DNA of 64,000 nucleotides, taken from Theocolax elegans. Taxonomy: Eukaryota > Arthropoda > Insecta > Hymenoptera > Cerocephalidae. Where the stretch lies: contig CM047431.1 of assembly GCA_026168455.1 (NCBI GenBank), positions 23,997,365-24,061,364 on the forward strand, given 5' to 3'. Positions within the stretch are counted from its first letter, which is position 1; the number at the start of each line of letters is the position of its first letter. Position numbers and translations under genes: made by a program. Positions 42,525 through 53,880 of the stretch are shown here, piece after piece. The notes beneath the pieces are model-generated. The model saw only the letters and a program-made list of their open reading frames with translations, searched no databases and had not been told where the DNA came from.

Positions 42525-43688
42525 CTAATAGAATTTCGACCTATGTTTAGAAGCTATTAATTTTTCTCGCGCGATTCCCTGTATTTCGTTTAAACGTTGT
42601 TGTAAATTTATATTGTAATCATCATACGTTGGAACTCGTTGTCGTGGGTCTAATGGTTCGTTTGATGGTAGACGCGCTTTTCGTGCAAAAACAATTTCAA
42701 AAGGTGTGTAGAGTTGACCCTCATGTATCGACGTATTATACGAAAACGCGGCTAATTCGCATAACTCATCCCATGCGTCATTTCTTTCTATCATTGTTTT
42801 TAAATAATCTGCTAAGCTGCTATGGAAACGCTCAACGGAGTTGGACTGAGGGTGATAAGCCGTGGTTTTAACTTGTTTAATCTCAAAAATTTTCTCTACT
42901 TCTCTCATCAGACTACTTAAAAATGAGGTACCTTGGTCGGAGATAATTAACAATGGAGCGCTAAAAATTGAAATGTGTCGACATACTAACCCTTCGGCGA
43001 TCATTGCCGCGGTCGCGTCTGGTATGGGTATCGCCATACAGTATTTTGAAAGGCTACATTGAATGGTTAATATATTATTGTTATTATTTCGAGATCTGGG
43101 AAATGGTCCCACAAGATCGACCGATATGGATTCCATAGCCGAGTACGGAGTATCTGTTATTATCATAAGTTGTTTAGTTTTAACACGAACCAATTTTTTT
43201 AGGTGGCAAGTTAAACAATGTCTAATGTAGTTTTGTACGTCTTTCTTTATATCTGGCCAATAAAAACGTTGTTTTATGCGTTTATAGGTTTTTGTTACCC
43301 CTTTATGCCCTGCACAAGCAGACTCGTGCATTTCGCGAATAATATTTTCCCTATTACTCTCTTCCACACATTTTATGAATCCTAAACAAATAATTATTTT
43401 TACATTAATTTTTCGTAGAGTTATACTTATTTGTTTCAATATTTCGTTCCATGAAACGTTTTCAATAAATTCGCTCTTCGCGATACTTATTGAACGTAAT
43501 TTTTCTTTTAAAATAATATTTTTTAAATTTAATAGATTCGTTTTTAGATTATTAATAATTTCTGAAGTACTTAGTCGCTCTTCGTCACGTAACACCATAG
43601 CAAAATGCATTTTTCCGTTTTTGTTATTGATTTTTATTTCTCCTGGATTTAAATTGGAAAAATGAGGTAGTAATAATTTGGAAGCCAA
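42525..43688 (-). CDS. pol: gypsy integrase, catalytic core intact
   Basis: 387 open codons. Zinc-binding region H-x3-x4-H...C-x2-C (HESACAGHKG ... CLTCHLKK) at about residues 140-190. The catalytic triad follows: Asp in ISVDLVGPF, Asp in IISDQGTSF, Glu in HPQSNSVERFHSSL, with normal spacing. The C-terminal region (TPFEIVFARKARLPS) leads into a chromatin-binding tail that is shifted out of frame after 42525 (KLGDQYTRPHRILEIV). Integrase inserts the cDNA into chromosomal DNA. No catalytic change is seen in this part. Confidence 0.85.
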   Translation of the reverse strand: MASKLLLPHFSNLNPGEIKINNKNGKMHFAMVLRDEERLSTSEIINNLKTNLLNLKNIILKEKLRSISIAKSEFIENVSWNEILKQISITLRKINVKIIICLGFIKCVEESNRENIIREMHESACAGHKGVTKTYKRIKQRFYWPDIKKDVQNYIRHCLTCHLKKLVRVKTKQLMIITDTPYSAMESISVDLVGPFPRSRNNNNNILTIQCSLSKYCMAIPIPDATAAMIAEGLVCRHISIFSAPLLIISDQGTSFLSSLMREVEKIFEIKQVKTTAYHPQSNSVERFHSSLADYLKTMIERNDAWDELCELAAFSYNTSIHEGQLYTPFEIVFARKARLPSNEPLDPRQRVPTYDDYNINLQQRLNEIQGIAREKLIASKHRSKFY

Positions 43689-43690
43689 AT

Positions 43691-44062
43691 TTATGGATCT
43701 TCATCTAAAGGCATTCCAGTCGTAGTTATGAAATAAACGTAATTATCTTTTCTCATAAAGAGTTGTTCTTTAACTTCAATGAATTTCTTTTCATCATTTG
43801 GTTCTTCGTAAACATCCTTCTCTTCCCAGGACTCGTCAAATTTGTTGTTAAAATTATCTATCTCCATGGGTTGTAATCTTTTGTCTGAGTTGACTATCGT
43901 TTCAATTTTCTCGGGGACTTCTTGTATTATAGGAAGGTTTTTGACTGGTTCTTTTGATATATTTGACTTGTTGGGTCGTTTTGCTCTCTTTTCATTGTAG
44001 TTTGCCCGTGTTATTTTTCCTACACGACTGTGTGTTTCCGTACAATGATTTTTAAGTAACAT
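43691..44062 (-). pseudogene. gypsy RNase H-integrase tether
   Basis: A Lys/Glu-rich 123-codon stretch (EVPEKIETIVNSDKRLQPM...) between RNase H and integrase with no catalytic motif. The same stretch, with small differences at its start, is repeated at about 44968-45340. Confidence 0.6.
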
Positions 44063-44203
44063 AACGGTGTTCTTCTATTGGATTTCTTGATAACGCGTCA
44101 GCATTACGTTACTTTTACCGGCTTTGCTATACGAATGTCAAAGTGGTATGCATTTAGTTTTATTCTCTATCTACTAACTCTCGATGTCGGATCTACTGAG
44201 TTT

Positions 44204-44968
44204 TTAAACCAAACAAGTGGTTGATGATCTGTTATAATGAGGGAATCGACAGCCTCTTAGATAGCAATCGAACTCGGCGATCATTGCCGCGGTCGCGTCT
44301 GGTATGGGTATCGCCATACAGTATTTTGAAAGGCTACATTGAATGGTTAATATATTATTGTTATTATTTCGAGATCTGGGAAATGGTCCCACAAGATCGA
44401 CCGATATGGATTCCATAGCCGAGTACGGAGTATCTGTTATTATCATAAGTTGTTTAGTTTTAACACGAACCAATTTTTTTAGGTGGCAAGTTAAACAATG
44501 TCTAATGTAGTTTTGTACGTCTTTCTTTATATCTGGCCAATAAAAACGTTGTTTTATGCGTTTATAGGTTTTTGTTACCCCTTTATGCCCTGCACAAGCA
44601 GACTCGTGCATTTCGCGAATAATATTTTCCCTATTACTCTCTTCCACACATTTTATGAATCCTAAACAAATAATTATTTTTACATTAATTTTTCGTAGAG
44701 TTATACTTATTTGTTTCAATATTTCGTTCCATGAAACGTTTTCAATAAATTCGCTCTTCGCGATACTTATTGAACGTAATTTTTCTTTTAAAATAATATT
44801 TTTTAAATTTAATAGATTCGTTTTTAGATTATTAATAATTTCTGAAGTACTTAGTCGCTCTTCGTCACGTAACACCATAGCAAAATGCATTTTTCCGTTT
44901 TTGTTATTGATTTTTATTTCTCCTGGATTTAAATTGGAAAAATGAGGTAGTAATAATTTGGAAGCCAA
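44204..44968 (-). pseudogene. integrase fragment fused to RNase H by duplication
   Basis: Identical to the first 228 or so codons of the integrase ORF at 42525-43688. At plus 44273/44274 it switches to the RNase H segment FDCYLRGCR. It lacks the second Asp and the Glu of the DDE triad. It is the product of the tandem duplication and is not an independent gene. Confidence 0.9.
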
Positions 44969-45550
44969 ATTTATGGATCTTCATCTAAAGGCATTCCAGT
45001 CGTAGTTATGAAATAAACGTAATTATCTTTTCTCATAAAGAGTTGTTCTTTAACTTCAATGAATTTCTTTTCATCATTTGGTTCTTCGTAAACATCCTTC
45101 TCTTCCCAGGACTCGTCAAATTTGTTGTTAAAATTATCTATCTCCATGGGTTGTAATCTTTTGTCTGAGTTGACTATCGTTTCAATTTTCTCGGGGACTT
45201 CTTGTATTATAGGAAGGTTTTTGACTGGTTCTTTTGATATATTTGACTTGTTGGGTCGTTTTGCTCTCTTTTCATTGTAGTTTGCCCGTGTTATTTTTCC
45301 TACACGACTGTGTGTTTCCGTACAATGATTTTTAATAACATAAACGGGTTCTTCTATTGGATTTCTTGATAACGCGTCAGCATTAACGTTACTTTTACCG
45401 GCTTTGTATACGATGTCAAAGTGGTATGCATTTAGTTTTATTCTCTATCTACTAACTCTCGATGTCGGATCTACTGAGTTTTTAAACCAAACAAGTGGTT
45501 TATGATCTGTTATAATGAGGAATCGACAGCCTCTTAGATAGCAATCGAAC
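44274..45550. repeat. second unit of a ~1.28-kb tandem duplication in the gypsy element
   Basis: It matches 42994-44273 (offset 1280 at the left, 1277 at the right). The first ~1.05 kb looks identical. Small indels are confined to the last ~220 bases of the left unit (44055-44273), mostly in homopolymers, for example 'gtggttgatgatc' against 'gtggtttatgatc'. Confidence 0.9.
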
Positions 45551-46761
45551 TGAGTAACGGCATACAGAATGGCTAATGCTTCCCTTGAGTAAGTATCATA
45601 TTTTTGCTCGGCTTTGTTTAATACCCGCGAAACATAAGCTACTGGCAGGTCAGATCCCACCTCTCCTTGTGATAATATTGCTCCTATTGCTGGACCGCTA
45701 GCGTCACAAGTCACTATAAATGGTTTATTAAAATCTGCGATTTGTAGTATTGGTTGCTTACACAATTTTTCTCGTAAATCATCGAATGCCTTTTGAACCT
45801 CGCTGGACCATAGGAAAGGTGCGTCTTTCTTTAATAAATTACTTAATGGTCTAGCAATACCCGAAAAATTCGCAATGAATCTATAATAACCTGCTAATCC
45901 TAAAAATTGACGTATGTTTTTCATTGTTTTTGGAATTGGAAATTTTTTTACTGCTTCTAATTTTTTTGGATCCGGCAAAACACCTTCTGGTGATAGTACG
46001 TGTCCCAGATACACTACTTCTCTCTTCAAAAATTCACATTTGTCTGGCTGTAATTTCAGATTTGCGGCGCGTACTCTTTGCAAAAATTTTTTAAACTTTT
46101 GGTTATGTTCCTGAATATTTTTAGCGTATATAACTGCGTCGTATAAAAATATTTCTTTGCCTTGCATGCCTTCGAAAACACGATCAATCATCCTTTGAAA
46201 AGTGGCTGAAGAATTGCATAATCCCATAGGCATTGTTTTAAATTGAAATAAACCGAATGAATAGGCGAAAGCTGTTTTATGTCGATCTTCTTGAGCTAAC
46301 GGAACTTGTAAAAATCCTTGACATAAATCCAAGACGGTGAATACACGATTTTCTGGTCCGATTTGATCGATAATATCTAGTATATTTGGTAATGGGTATC
46401 GATCTTTTGCGGATTTATCGTTTAATTGTCGAAAATCGACAACTAGTCGGTATCGTTTATTACCCTGACTATCAGGCTTTTTTGTTACTAGAAAAACAGG
46501 TGATGTATAACTGGAGCTTGATGGTTCAATTATGTCTCCTTCAATCATTTCTTTTAATTGTTTATCAAGTTCGCTTTTGAGAGCATGAGGAAATCTATAT
46601 GGCATAGCTGTGATTGGTATGTCGTCGACAGTCGGAATCTTATGTTCTATAGCATTTGTCACGCCTAATTTTTCTCCTATTAGACAGAAAGAATCCGAAT
46701 ATTTATCAATTAAATTATCTATAGATTGTCTTTGTTCCTCGTCCATTTTATCAAAATGCAA
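45445..46761 (-). pseudogene. pol: gypsy reverse transcriptase and RNase H
   Basis: 438 open codons. RT: YRLVVDFRQLN, TVLDLCQGF (motif A Asp present), FKTMPMGLCNS, then the motif C position, where the sequence is FLYDAVIY. The first Asp of the usual pair is replaced by Tyr (plus 46141-46143), which should abolish polymerase activity. The connection (RQFLGLAGYYRRFI type) is followed by RNase H with TCDASGPAIGAIL, SREALAI and ITDHKPLVW. The frame ends at 45445, about where RNase H should continue. Confidence 0.85.
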
Positions 46762-46786
46762 GGCTTCTTTTAACCCTTCATTACGA

Positions 46787-47661
46787 TTAAGTGCACTTGT
46801 ATCCTCCGTTATGTAAGTATCCTCGCTTCAGCTCGTCAACCTCTTCACTTTCATAACTATAAAAATTATTAATATAAGGTTTATTTGAATAAACCAAATA
46901 ACTGTTATTCATTTCGTTTTCGTGTATGGCTTCAACAAATTCACTTCGTAAATTTTCGTTTATTACTCGTTCATTCAATAAAAAGTCGCTAGGGTTCATC
47001 CTGTTCATTTTCGTCCTGTATGTTAATTAAATTCTCATTATTTATCTCATTTTCAGTTTCTTCAGTTCCTTGTATGTTTATCCATAATATTTCGGTTCTC
47101 GGGATAGTATCTAACTTTTCCCCCGACATAACCAATTCTTCGTTATTCAATTTACAAACATAACTAACATTTTTATCACGAGGTCCGCATTTATCGCCCT
47201 CCTCGATTTCGTAATCCATTCGTACTTGACAATTCAACTTTTTATCAACAAAATCTTCCTTATTTTCACGAGGTCCGCATTTATCGCCCTCCTCGATTTC
47301 ATAATCCATTTGTACTCGACAATTCATCTTTTTGTCAACCAAATTTTCCTTATTTTCACGAGGTCCGTATTTTATCGCCCTCCTCGATTTCATAAACCAT
47401 TTGTATTCGACAATTATTAACTGTCTTATTCAATAAATTTTCTTCATTTTTTATTTCATTCTCAATGTCATACTTCAGGTCAACTTCGTTTTCATAATTA
47501 GTACAGGATGGACTCTCAGCCATCCTATCGAACAATGGTGCTTCAATAATACCATAATTTTCAGTAATTTCATCAAATTTTTCTTTAATACGTGGCTCAG
47601 TCACATCACATACCCGTGGCTGCGCTTTTCCATTATTTATTTGTAATCGTTTTTCCTTCAT
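46787..47661 (-). pseudogene. acidic spacer with 30-residue tandem repeats
   Basis: Between protease and RT lies a long Glu/Asn-rich region of no known domain. Three 90-bp tandem units start at about 47182, 47272 and 47362 (plus), each encoding a variant of DYEIEEGDKCGPRENKE. The third unit has one extra base ('ggtccgtattttat' against 'ggtccgcatttat'), which breaks the frame. Such a spacer is not standard in Ty3/gypsy pol. Confidence 0.75.
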
Positions 47662-47724
47662 TAATCCATAACAATTTTCACTTCATTTACATGTATTATT
47701 CTTTAGATCCGACTCCTCGTCAAT

Positions 47725-48420
47725 CTAATGTACTTGTATTTCGTCATTTTTATAATCGTCATATAACTCTTGTTCTTTTTCACTGTGATTGTATAGGTTT
47801 TTGTCGTTACCATTTTGATTTCTTTCATTTCTTTGTTCTTGCTCGTAGATTTCATACGATTCGTTTGTGTCAAATTTTATAAACGTTTCATCATTTTCGT
47901 GTAATTGAAAATCACTTGACGTTTCTGAGTCACTATCGGTATAATTATAAAATCTTGAATTTTTTATGTTCGTATAATCATTGTTTTCCCTTGGTTTTGT
48001 CATATATCGTATTGATTTTCGATCATTATTTTCTATTTCCTCCATTATATAAATCGATTCATCCGTTTGCTTATTATTTGCATTTTCAAAGGGGAGGATT
48101 AATCCGTTAAATTCTAAATATTGTTGCAAATAATTGATTTTTGCATCGTTTCTACGGAAAAAATCCGTGCCTAAGATTCCGTCTTGTTGTATAGGGAACG
48201 AATCATGTACTAAATTGAGTTCCACGGGAGATCCTTCGAAATCTATTCTAATTTTACCACGAGTAGTTAATGAGTGGTCAGTTATGCCTTTTAATAATAT
48301 AATATCATTTTCGTCAATTTTTACGCGAGAGTCTACCTCTGACTCTTTAATTAGACTTACCGATGCTCCTGTATCTAGCAAGAATTTTAACGGACGTCTT
48401 AACTGACCGGTATCGAAGAT
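47725..48420 (-). CDS. gypsy aspartic protease with C-terminal acidic tail
   Basis: The frame contains FLLDTGASVSLI (catalytic D-T-G) near 48375 and later DGILGTDFF, which is the ILG motif of retropepsins. The first ~110 residues are the protease. The rest (to 47725) is an Asp/Glu/Asn-rich tail. It should release gag and pol products as a dimer. The start is not a real ATG because it is part of a larger polyprotein; the frame from gag is shifted near 48450. Confidence 0.8.
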   Translation of the reverse strand: MFDTGQLRRPLKFLLDTGASVSLIKESEVDSRVKIDENDIILLKGITDHSLTTRGKIRIDFEGSPVELNLVHDSFPIQQDGILGTDFFRRNDAKINYLQQYLEFNGLILPFENANNKQTDESIYIMEEIENNDRKSIRYMTKPRENNDYTNIKNSRFYNYTDSDSETSSDFQLHENDETFIKFDTNESYEIYEQEQRNERNQNGNDKNLYNHSEKEQELYDDYKNDEIQVH

Positions 48421-48452
48421 TACGACCGGGGCTGAACTTTGTTGGCTTAAAT

Positions 48453-49199
48453 TTATTTTCGCGGTGCGGAGGGGACGTTTGAGCGGGTTTCCGCGCTCGA
48501 AGTAGAGGGAATTTGATTCGTAGCCTCTCTCTCGACCCTCCTCGGAGAGAGAGCAACGGTGTTTCCCTGATTTTGATTTCCTACTCTTATTTCTCTTTGT
48601 AACTTATAACAATCGCGTTTTATGTGTCCGGGTTTTCCGCAATGAAAACAAGTAACTGGTGATCTTATATCATTATTCGATTCGTTATTAATATATCGTG
48701 ATTCTTGGGGAATTGGATTAACCGGCTCGCGCACACCGCGAGTCCCGGAATTATTTCCCCGATCTTCTTTGTTAAATTGTTGCGATGAATATTTATTATT
48801 ATTATAACGAACAAAGGAATCATTTTTATCTCTGTCTCTATTTGGTAAAAATTCCATCTGATTTTGATACTCGTTCCAACCACCAAATTGTAAATTCGGT
48901 CTATTATAATTACGACTGTTATCCGAGCGATTATGTGGGCTATATGAACTGTTTATGGGATTGCTTCGGTTGTTATCATCGGAAAATCTTTCTGCGAAAC
49001 TTCGTGCTAATTTGAAACAATTTATGGCTCCATGACCAGTCTTAGAACAATATTGACATACAATCGGAGAGTTATTCGAAATATAGTTTAGTTTACGCGT
49101 TTCTCGAGTTGAACGAAAAACGAGCCTCTTCTCGGCTCGGCGTCTCCTCGTCCAAGACGCTACAAGTGAACTCACGCTCCACCTCGAACGCTTGTTCAT
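48453..49199 (-). pseudogene. gag: gypsy nucleocapsid region with two CCHC zinc knuckles
   Basis: 248 codons with CQYCSKTGHGAINC and, about 130 residues later, CFHCGKPGHIKRDC. The linker is rich in Asn, Arg and Ser. Two knuckles of this form bind genomic RNA. The N-terminal part is probably out of frame (serine/arginine run), since the continuation of capsid lies in another frame. Confidence 0.8.
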
Positions 49200-50639
49200 G
49201 AGCCTGTTTTATAGAACTTGGAGTCCCTAAACGCGCACGAATTTCCCAACGAAGCCCTTCTAAAAATAATTTTAAACAATCTCACCTTAGTTCAAGCATG
49301 AAATGAACTGCTATCGCGACTCGTCCCTCTCTGTTGGCCGCTTTGACTATTTCATTTTTTATTTCTTGTAACCGATTAAAATAAGCAACGACTGTCTCAT
49401 TATTTTTCTGTTTTAATTTAGCAAGTTCTCCCGTCCACTCGTAATATGTTTTTATCGATCCGAAGGTGGTTTCGAAAAAATCGGATATCTCTTTGATAGA
49501 ATTAAAATTTTCTCCGCGCGCACAAGTTAAAGCTTCCCCATATTAACGCATTCGAATAAGTTTTGTTCTTTCTCGTACCTCGATGGTAAAATTTCTTTTG
49601 CTTCATTGCATCCGTCCAAAACTTGTGATAAATTTATGTTATGACCGTTAAACCGCGGTATTAAATCTAGAGCGTCCTTTAGCGATAAACCTCGAATTTG
49701 AGACGTCATTGTTTTATTATTAATTTGTTTTTTAACTTCACTCCTATCTAGTTTTTTTGGTTTTGTTCCGGTGCTGGTTCTTAATACGTCTAAATTAATT
49801 TTATTAAATAATTCGACTTTAATCTTAGAAGAGTTTGCTTGTTCAGGTGATCTTTTAATTAATTGATTATCGAAGGGAATTGTAAAATCTGTCGCGCCTT
49901 GAATTAGTTTTTCGTCGAGTACTTTTGCCGTGTCTGTCACTAGTGCCTTTGCTTCCTCAGTCTCTTTTTCGATCGGTGCGGAAAAAATATTTAACGCGCC
50001 TTTAATCTTATTTATGATACCTTGAAAAGTTGTCCCTTTTTTTACACTTTCTTGTAAACTTTCTATGATTTTAGCTTCCTCGAGATAAGAATCTAACAAC
50101 TCTTTTTTTACTTCAGTCGCGAGCCGTTTTCTTATCCAGCTTATAACGTTATCCGGTGTTAAAATCAATGGTTCATAAGGACGATAAATTGGGGCTGGCG
50201 TACTAAAATTTACAGGATTATTCGTGATAAGTTCTTTTTGTTCCTCGTAATTCAAAGCAGCGAGTTTTAAACAAAAATGTTTTACGCGCATGGGAGTAAT
50301 TATTGTGTCTTCCTGTTCGTCTTCACTAACTTCGGAAATAGAAAGATCAGTTGGAAAAAAAGGGTCTCTATATTCAAAATCGCGAGGTATTTTTATAGAT
50401 AACGAAATATTTGCTGCACTTTTTTCTAGTCTATCCTTTAAATAATTTATTTCTTTTGTCAAATTTTGCACTGTTTCCCTAGGAGTTTTAGTTAAATCGA
50501 GAGTATCGAGAGTCTGAACTTTTTCTTTGTATAAATTTAATAGCGTATCATTCATAGAAAATTCTAAACTCGTGTTTCTTTGTTTATTAACATAACAATC
50601 AGTATTTTTAGGCGAACCTGACATTTTATATCTAAACAC
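49200..50639 (-). pseudogene. gag: gypsy gag, N-terminal and capsid region
   Basis: 370 codons are open from 50639 to 49527. They begin with a helical, charged part (LTKEINYLKDRLEKS) and end near LIPRFNGHNINLSQVLDGC, the start of the capsid-like domain. After a frameshift near 49530 the capsid continues to about 49200 (ISDFFETTFGSIKTYYEW, VVAYFNRLQEIKNEI). One stop lies at about 49285. Confidence 0.8.
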
Positions 50640-50681
50640 ATTATTCCTTTAATCGCTTTTTTTTCTCTCAAAAATGTGAGT

Positions 50682-50699
50682 TTCCCGGCCGATGCACCA
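50682..50699 (-). other. primer binding site, tRNA-Gly type
   Basis: Plus strand TTCCCGGCCGATGCACCA equals the 3' 15 bases of insect tRNA-Gly(GCC) plus CCA, 18 of 18. It lies 40 bases before the gag start, in minus orientation. Confidence 0.85.
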
Positions 50700-50726
50700 A
50701 ATTTTATTATAATAATTAATACAATC

Positions 50727-51394
50727 TGTCACGTCCAGACTTGTACCAACTACCATAAAAAATGTTACAAGAAGGCAAATGGTTAATAAACCATTCGCGT
50801 TCCTTTCGCTTTTGTTTGACTAGGACTAGCCTTACGTCTCCGGGAGTAGCGAGCGAAGTTATTTTGAGAGTAGAGATGTAGGACATAATGTGGGATAAAT
50901 AAAATAAGATGTGTTTTATTTCGTATTAATCATGCATTATTTATTTAAATATGTTAACATCATAATATGCTGTTTTCCTTTAAATGAACACGTGTAACTA
51001 AATTCTTACAGCTTTTTTATGGGCAAAACACATAAAATTGCACTATTTTATTAACAATACCCAAGGTTATTTTATTATAAACATTAATAACTAATAATCG
51101 AAATAAGAATTATTATAAATAAATGCAGATTAAATTAAAAATTGTTGTCGTTTAAAACATGAAATATTGTTAATAAATTGCAATTCAAACCGTGAATATT
51201 GCAAATAAAATGCAATGCAACGAATAATTATTATAAATAAATTGTAGTATCAAATAATAATTGTTTTAAGAGAAAACGGTTGGTTCAGCAATCGAAATAA
51301 CATAAAATATCAGGTTTGCCTTTACGAATAATACAAGCGTATAGATAGCCGAAAAGAGTATACCTTAAGCACCCAAATATATATATATATATAT
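50727..51394 (-). mobile_element. probable 5' LTR of the tRNA-Gly gypsy element
   Basis: On the minus strand the LTR would end ...GGACGTGACA (plus 50727 onward), 27 bases before the primer site, which is a wide gap. A minus AATAAAACAC and AATAAA pair near 50905-50925 fits a polyadenylation region. The upstream end is not seen because the MITE at 51395 begins. No partner LTR remains to fix the ends. Confidence 0.45.
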
Positions 51395-52761
51395 GGGCTA
51401 TTTCACGTCAAGTGGTACGATGAAAATTTTAAATCGCTCCAAAATTTGAAAACAGGCTGGAAATATCTTTCAGAAGATAGAAAAAAATTTATAGGTGTTA
51501 AAAATAATTTGCCTAAGAGTTATTCCACCATGAAAAATGGAAATTTTTCAATTTTTTAGAAAAATTTATATTTTTAAAGCCATTTATCTCAAATTCTATT
51601 GATTTTTTTGAAAAAACATTAAAAACAACTTTTGTTCAAAATAATCTTTAGAACTTATCTACCTGGGTTACAATTCTTAATTTTAACATCTCGAAGAGAT
51701 AGGGCACTTGGAAATATTGAATATCAAAAAAAGGCGACCACGCCACAATCGATTTTGATCTAACACCGCTCAAAAGATCACATTTTTCGCGAGCTTTCGA
51801 ATGGCGGTGGTTAGATTATTGGCCAAGACCGTTGGTGTAAGTTATACCCCATAAACCTCATAAAATCACTAATTTTCATGTATTTTAGGGCATAACTTAC
51901 ACCAGCGGTCTTGGCCAATAATCTAACCACCGCCATTCGAAAGCTCTCAAAAAATGTGATCTTTTGAGCGGTGTTAGATCAAAATCGATTGTGGCGTGGT
52001 CGCCTTTTTTTGATATTCAATATTTTCGAGTGCCCTATCTCTTCGAGATTTTAAAATTAAGAATTGTAACCCAGGTAGATACATTTCAAAGATTATTTTG
52101 AACTAAAGTGTTTGTAATATTTTTTCAAAAAAATCAAAAGTGCCCTATGTCTTCGAGATTTTAAAATTAAGAATTGTAACCCAGGTAGTTAAGTTCTAAG
52201 GATTATTTTGAACAAAAGTTGTTTCTAATGTTTTTTCAAAAAAATCAATAGATTTTGAGATAAATGCCCTAAAATACATGAAAATGAGTGATTTTATGAG
52301 GTTTATGGGGTATAACTTACACCAACGGTCTTGGCCAATAATCTAACCATCGCCATTCGAAAGCTCGCGAAAAATGTGATCTTTTGAGCGGTGTTAGATC
52401 AAAATCGATTGTGGCGTGGTCGCCTTTTTTTGATATTCAATATTTCCGGGCGTTATATTTCTTCGAGATTTATAATTAAGAATTGTGACCCAGTTAGATA
52501 AGTTCTAAAGATTATTTTGAACAAAAGATGTTTTTAATGTTTTTTCAAAAAAATCAATAGATTTTGAGATAAATAGCTTTGAAAATAGAAATTTTTCTAA
52601 AAAATTGAAAAATTTCCATTTTTCATGTTGGAATAACTCTTAGGCAAATTATTTTTAACACCTAAAAATTTTTTTCTATCTTCTGAAAGATATTTCCATC
52701 CTGAATTCAAATTTTGGAGCGATTTAAAATTTTCATCGTACCACTTGACGTGAAATAGCCC
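51395..52761. mobile_element. foldback MITE, copy 2 (1367 bp, internally amplified)
   Basis: Same termini as the MITE at 41307 (GGGCTATTTCACGTCAAGTG), again within (AT)n. The left arm (51395-~51865) pairs with an inner right arm (~51880-52140), which is then followed by another, partly repeated right arm (52141-52761). Arm segments with 'gtgatcttttgagcggtgtt' occur at ~51956 and ~52376 in the same orientation. It has no coding. Confidence 0.85.
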
Positions 52762-53178
52762 ATATATATATATATACATATATATGTGTGTGTGTGTGTA
52801 TTCGGTGAGGAACGAAGGTCCGCCTCGAACGTGGATAGCGGTGTCAAATTGCTGGATAATGTCCTGGTAGACCTGCGGGCGTCGACTTTGGATATGTATG
52901 CTGTTGGAATCCGACGATTTGCAGATGTCGAAGTCGTAGTTCCTTGACTATGGCTCGTAGATGTCAACGATGCGTCTTGATTCCCGAATAGAAGATCTCT
53001 CTTGATTTTGAATGCGTATTGTTTTAAAGTCCGAGAAGCAGTGCCACGCCCTCGGATAAAAATCAAAGAGTTGACGAGCAGAGCTTCGCCTTATGAAAAC
53101 TTTAGATGAAAAATTAGGAGTGGCTGTGTCTGTTCTGGGTCCTCTTTATATACCCTAAAAATCTGTGCATCTGTCCTT
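52762..53178. other. unassigned stretch with TATA-like signal and short ORF
   Basis: After (TA)n(TG)n comes a more GC-rich region. On the minus strand a TATATAAAGAGG lies near 53145, and a Ser/Thr-rich ORF starts at 53066 (MIFIRGRGTASRT...). It could be the promoter/leader or gag start of an LTR element, perhaps the one whose LTR is at 59540-59963 in the same orientation. No family match is recognised. Confidence 0.35.
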
Positions 53179-53880
53179 CCCTGTTGAAAAGACCTTATAA
53201 AATCCGATAAAATAATGGCTCATTGAATCGGGGTGCCGATAAAAATTTTATAGTAATATATCGGGCGATTTCTTTTTTATCGGTACCTATAATGAAATCC
53301 TCACAACTACGAATCACAAGTTCCGAAATTTAGTTTTTATAAGTTTTACCTGGTAAAAGATATATCAGTTTCTATGAGACTATTAAACTTATAGGCTTTT
53401 ATAGAGATATGCTCATATAATTATTTATAGAAATCTATTCACTTTACCAATATGAATTCAGAATCGGCATATATCGTAATAAATTGATTGAAAAATTATA
53501 AGCCTGTATAGGTGTTTTACTACATGAATTACACAAGTGCATCCAAGAAAATATTAATCGGGTTCTATAATGAAAGAAATGACTATGAAAAGATTATAGT
53601 TCATACACATTTCCCGATAAAAAATTTAATAAGCTCTTATCATGGAAATACTGTATATGTTTATATCTTTTTTTATTTTCTAATAGTAGGTATATAATTC
53701 GAGTCTATAAGGAATTCCGGGTGCAAAAACCTCATACCATACTATACAATAAATGTTTATAGTATTTTATAAGATAAACCTCACAAAAGAAAAAAACATT
53801 TTATAGTACAATATGATGATCAACAAAATAAATGGGCGGTTCGTTTATCGGATCGTATGAGCTAAGACATCCATAAATAC

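Larger units (their letters stand above)
42290..50726 (-). mobile_element. Ty3/gypsy element with tRNA-Gly primer, nearly complete
   Basis: Minus order: primer site 50682-50699; gag 50639 to about 49200; zinc knuckles 49060-48600; protease 48420-47725; repetitive spacer 47661-46787; RT and RNase H 46761-45445; tether and integrase down to about 42300. A 1.28-kb block between RNase H and integrase is duplicated. The 3' LTR is missing; the foldback MITE copy 1 lies there. Frames are broken at several points, but most domains are well kept, so it is younger than the gypsy at 1.8-5.7 kb. Confidence 0.9.
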
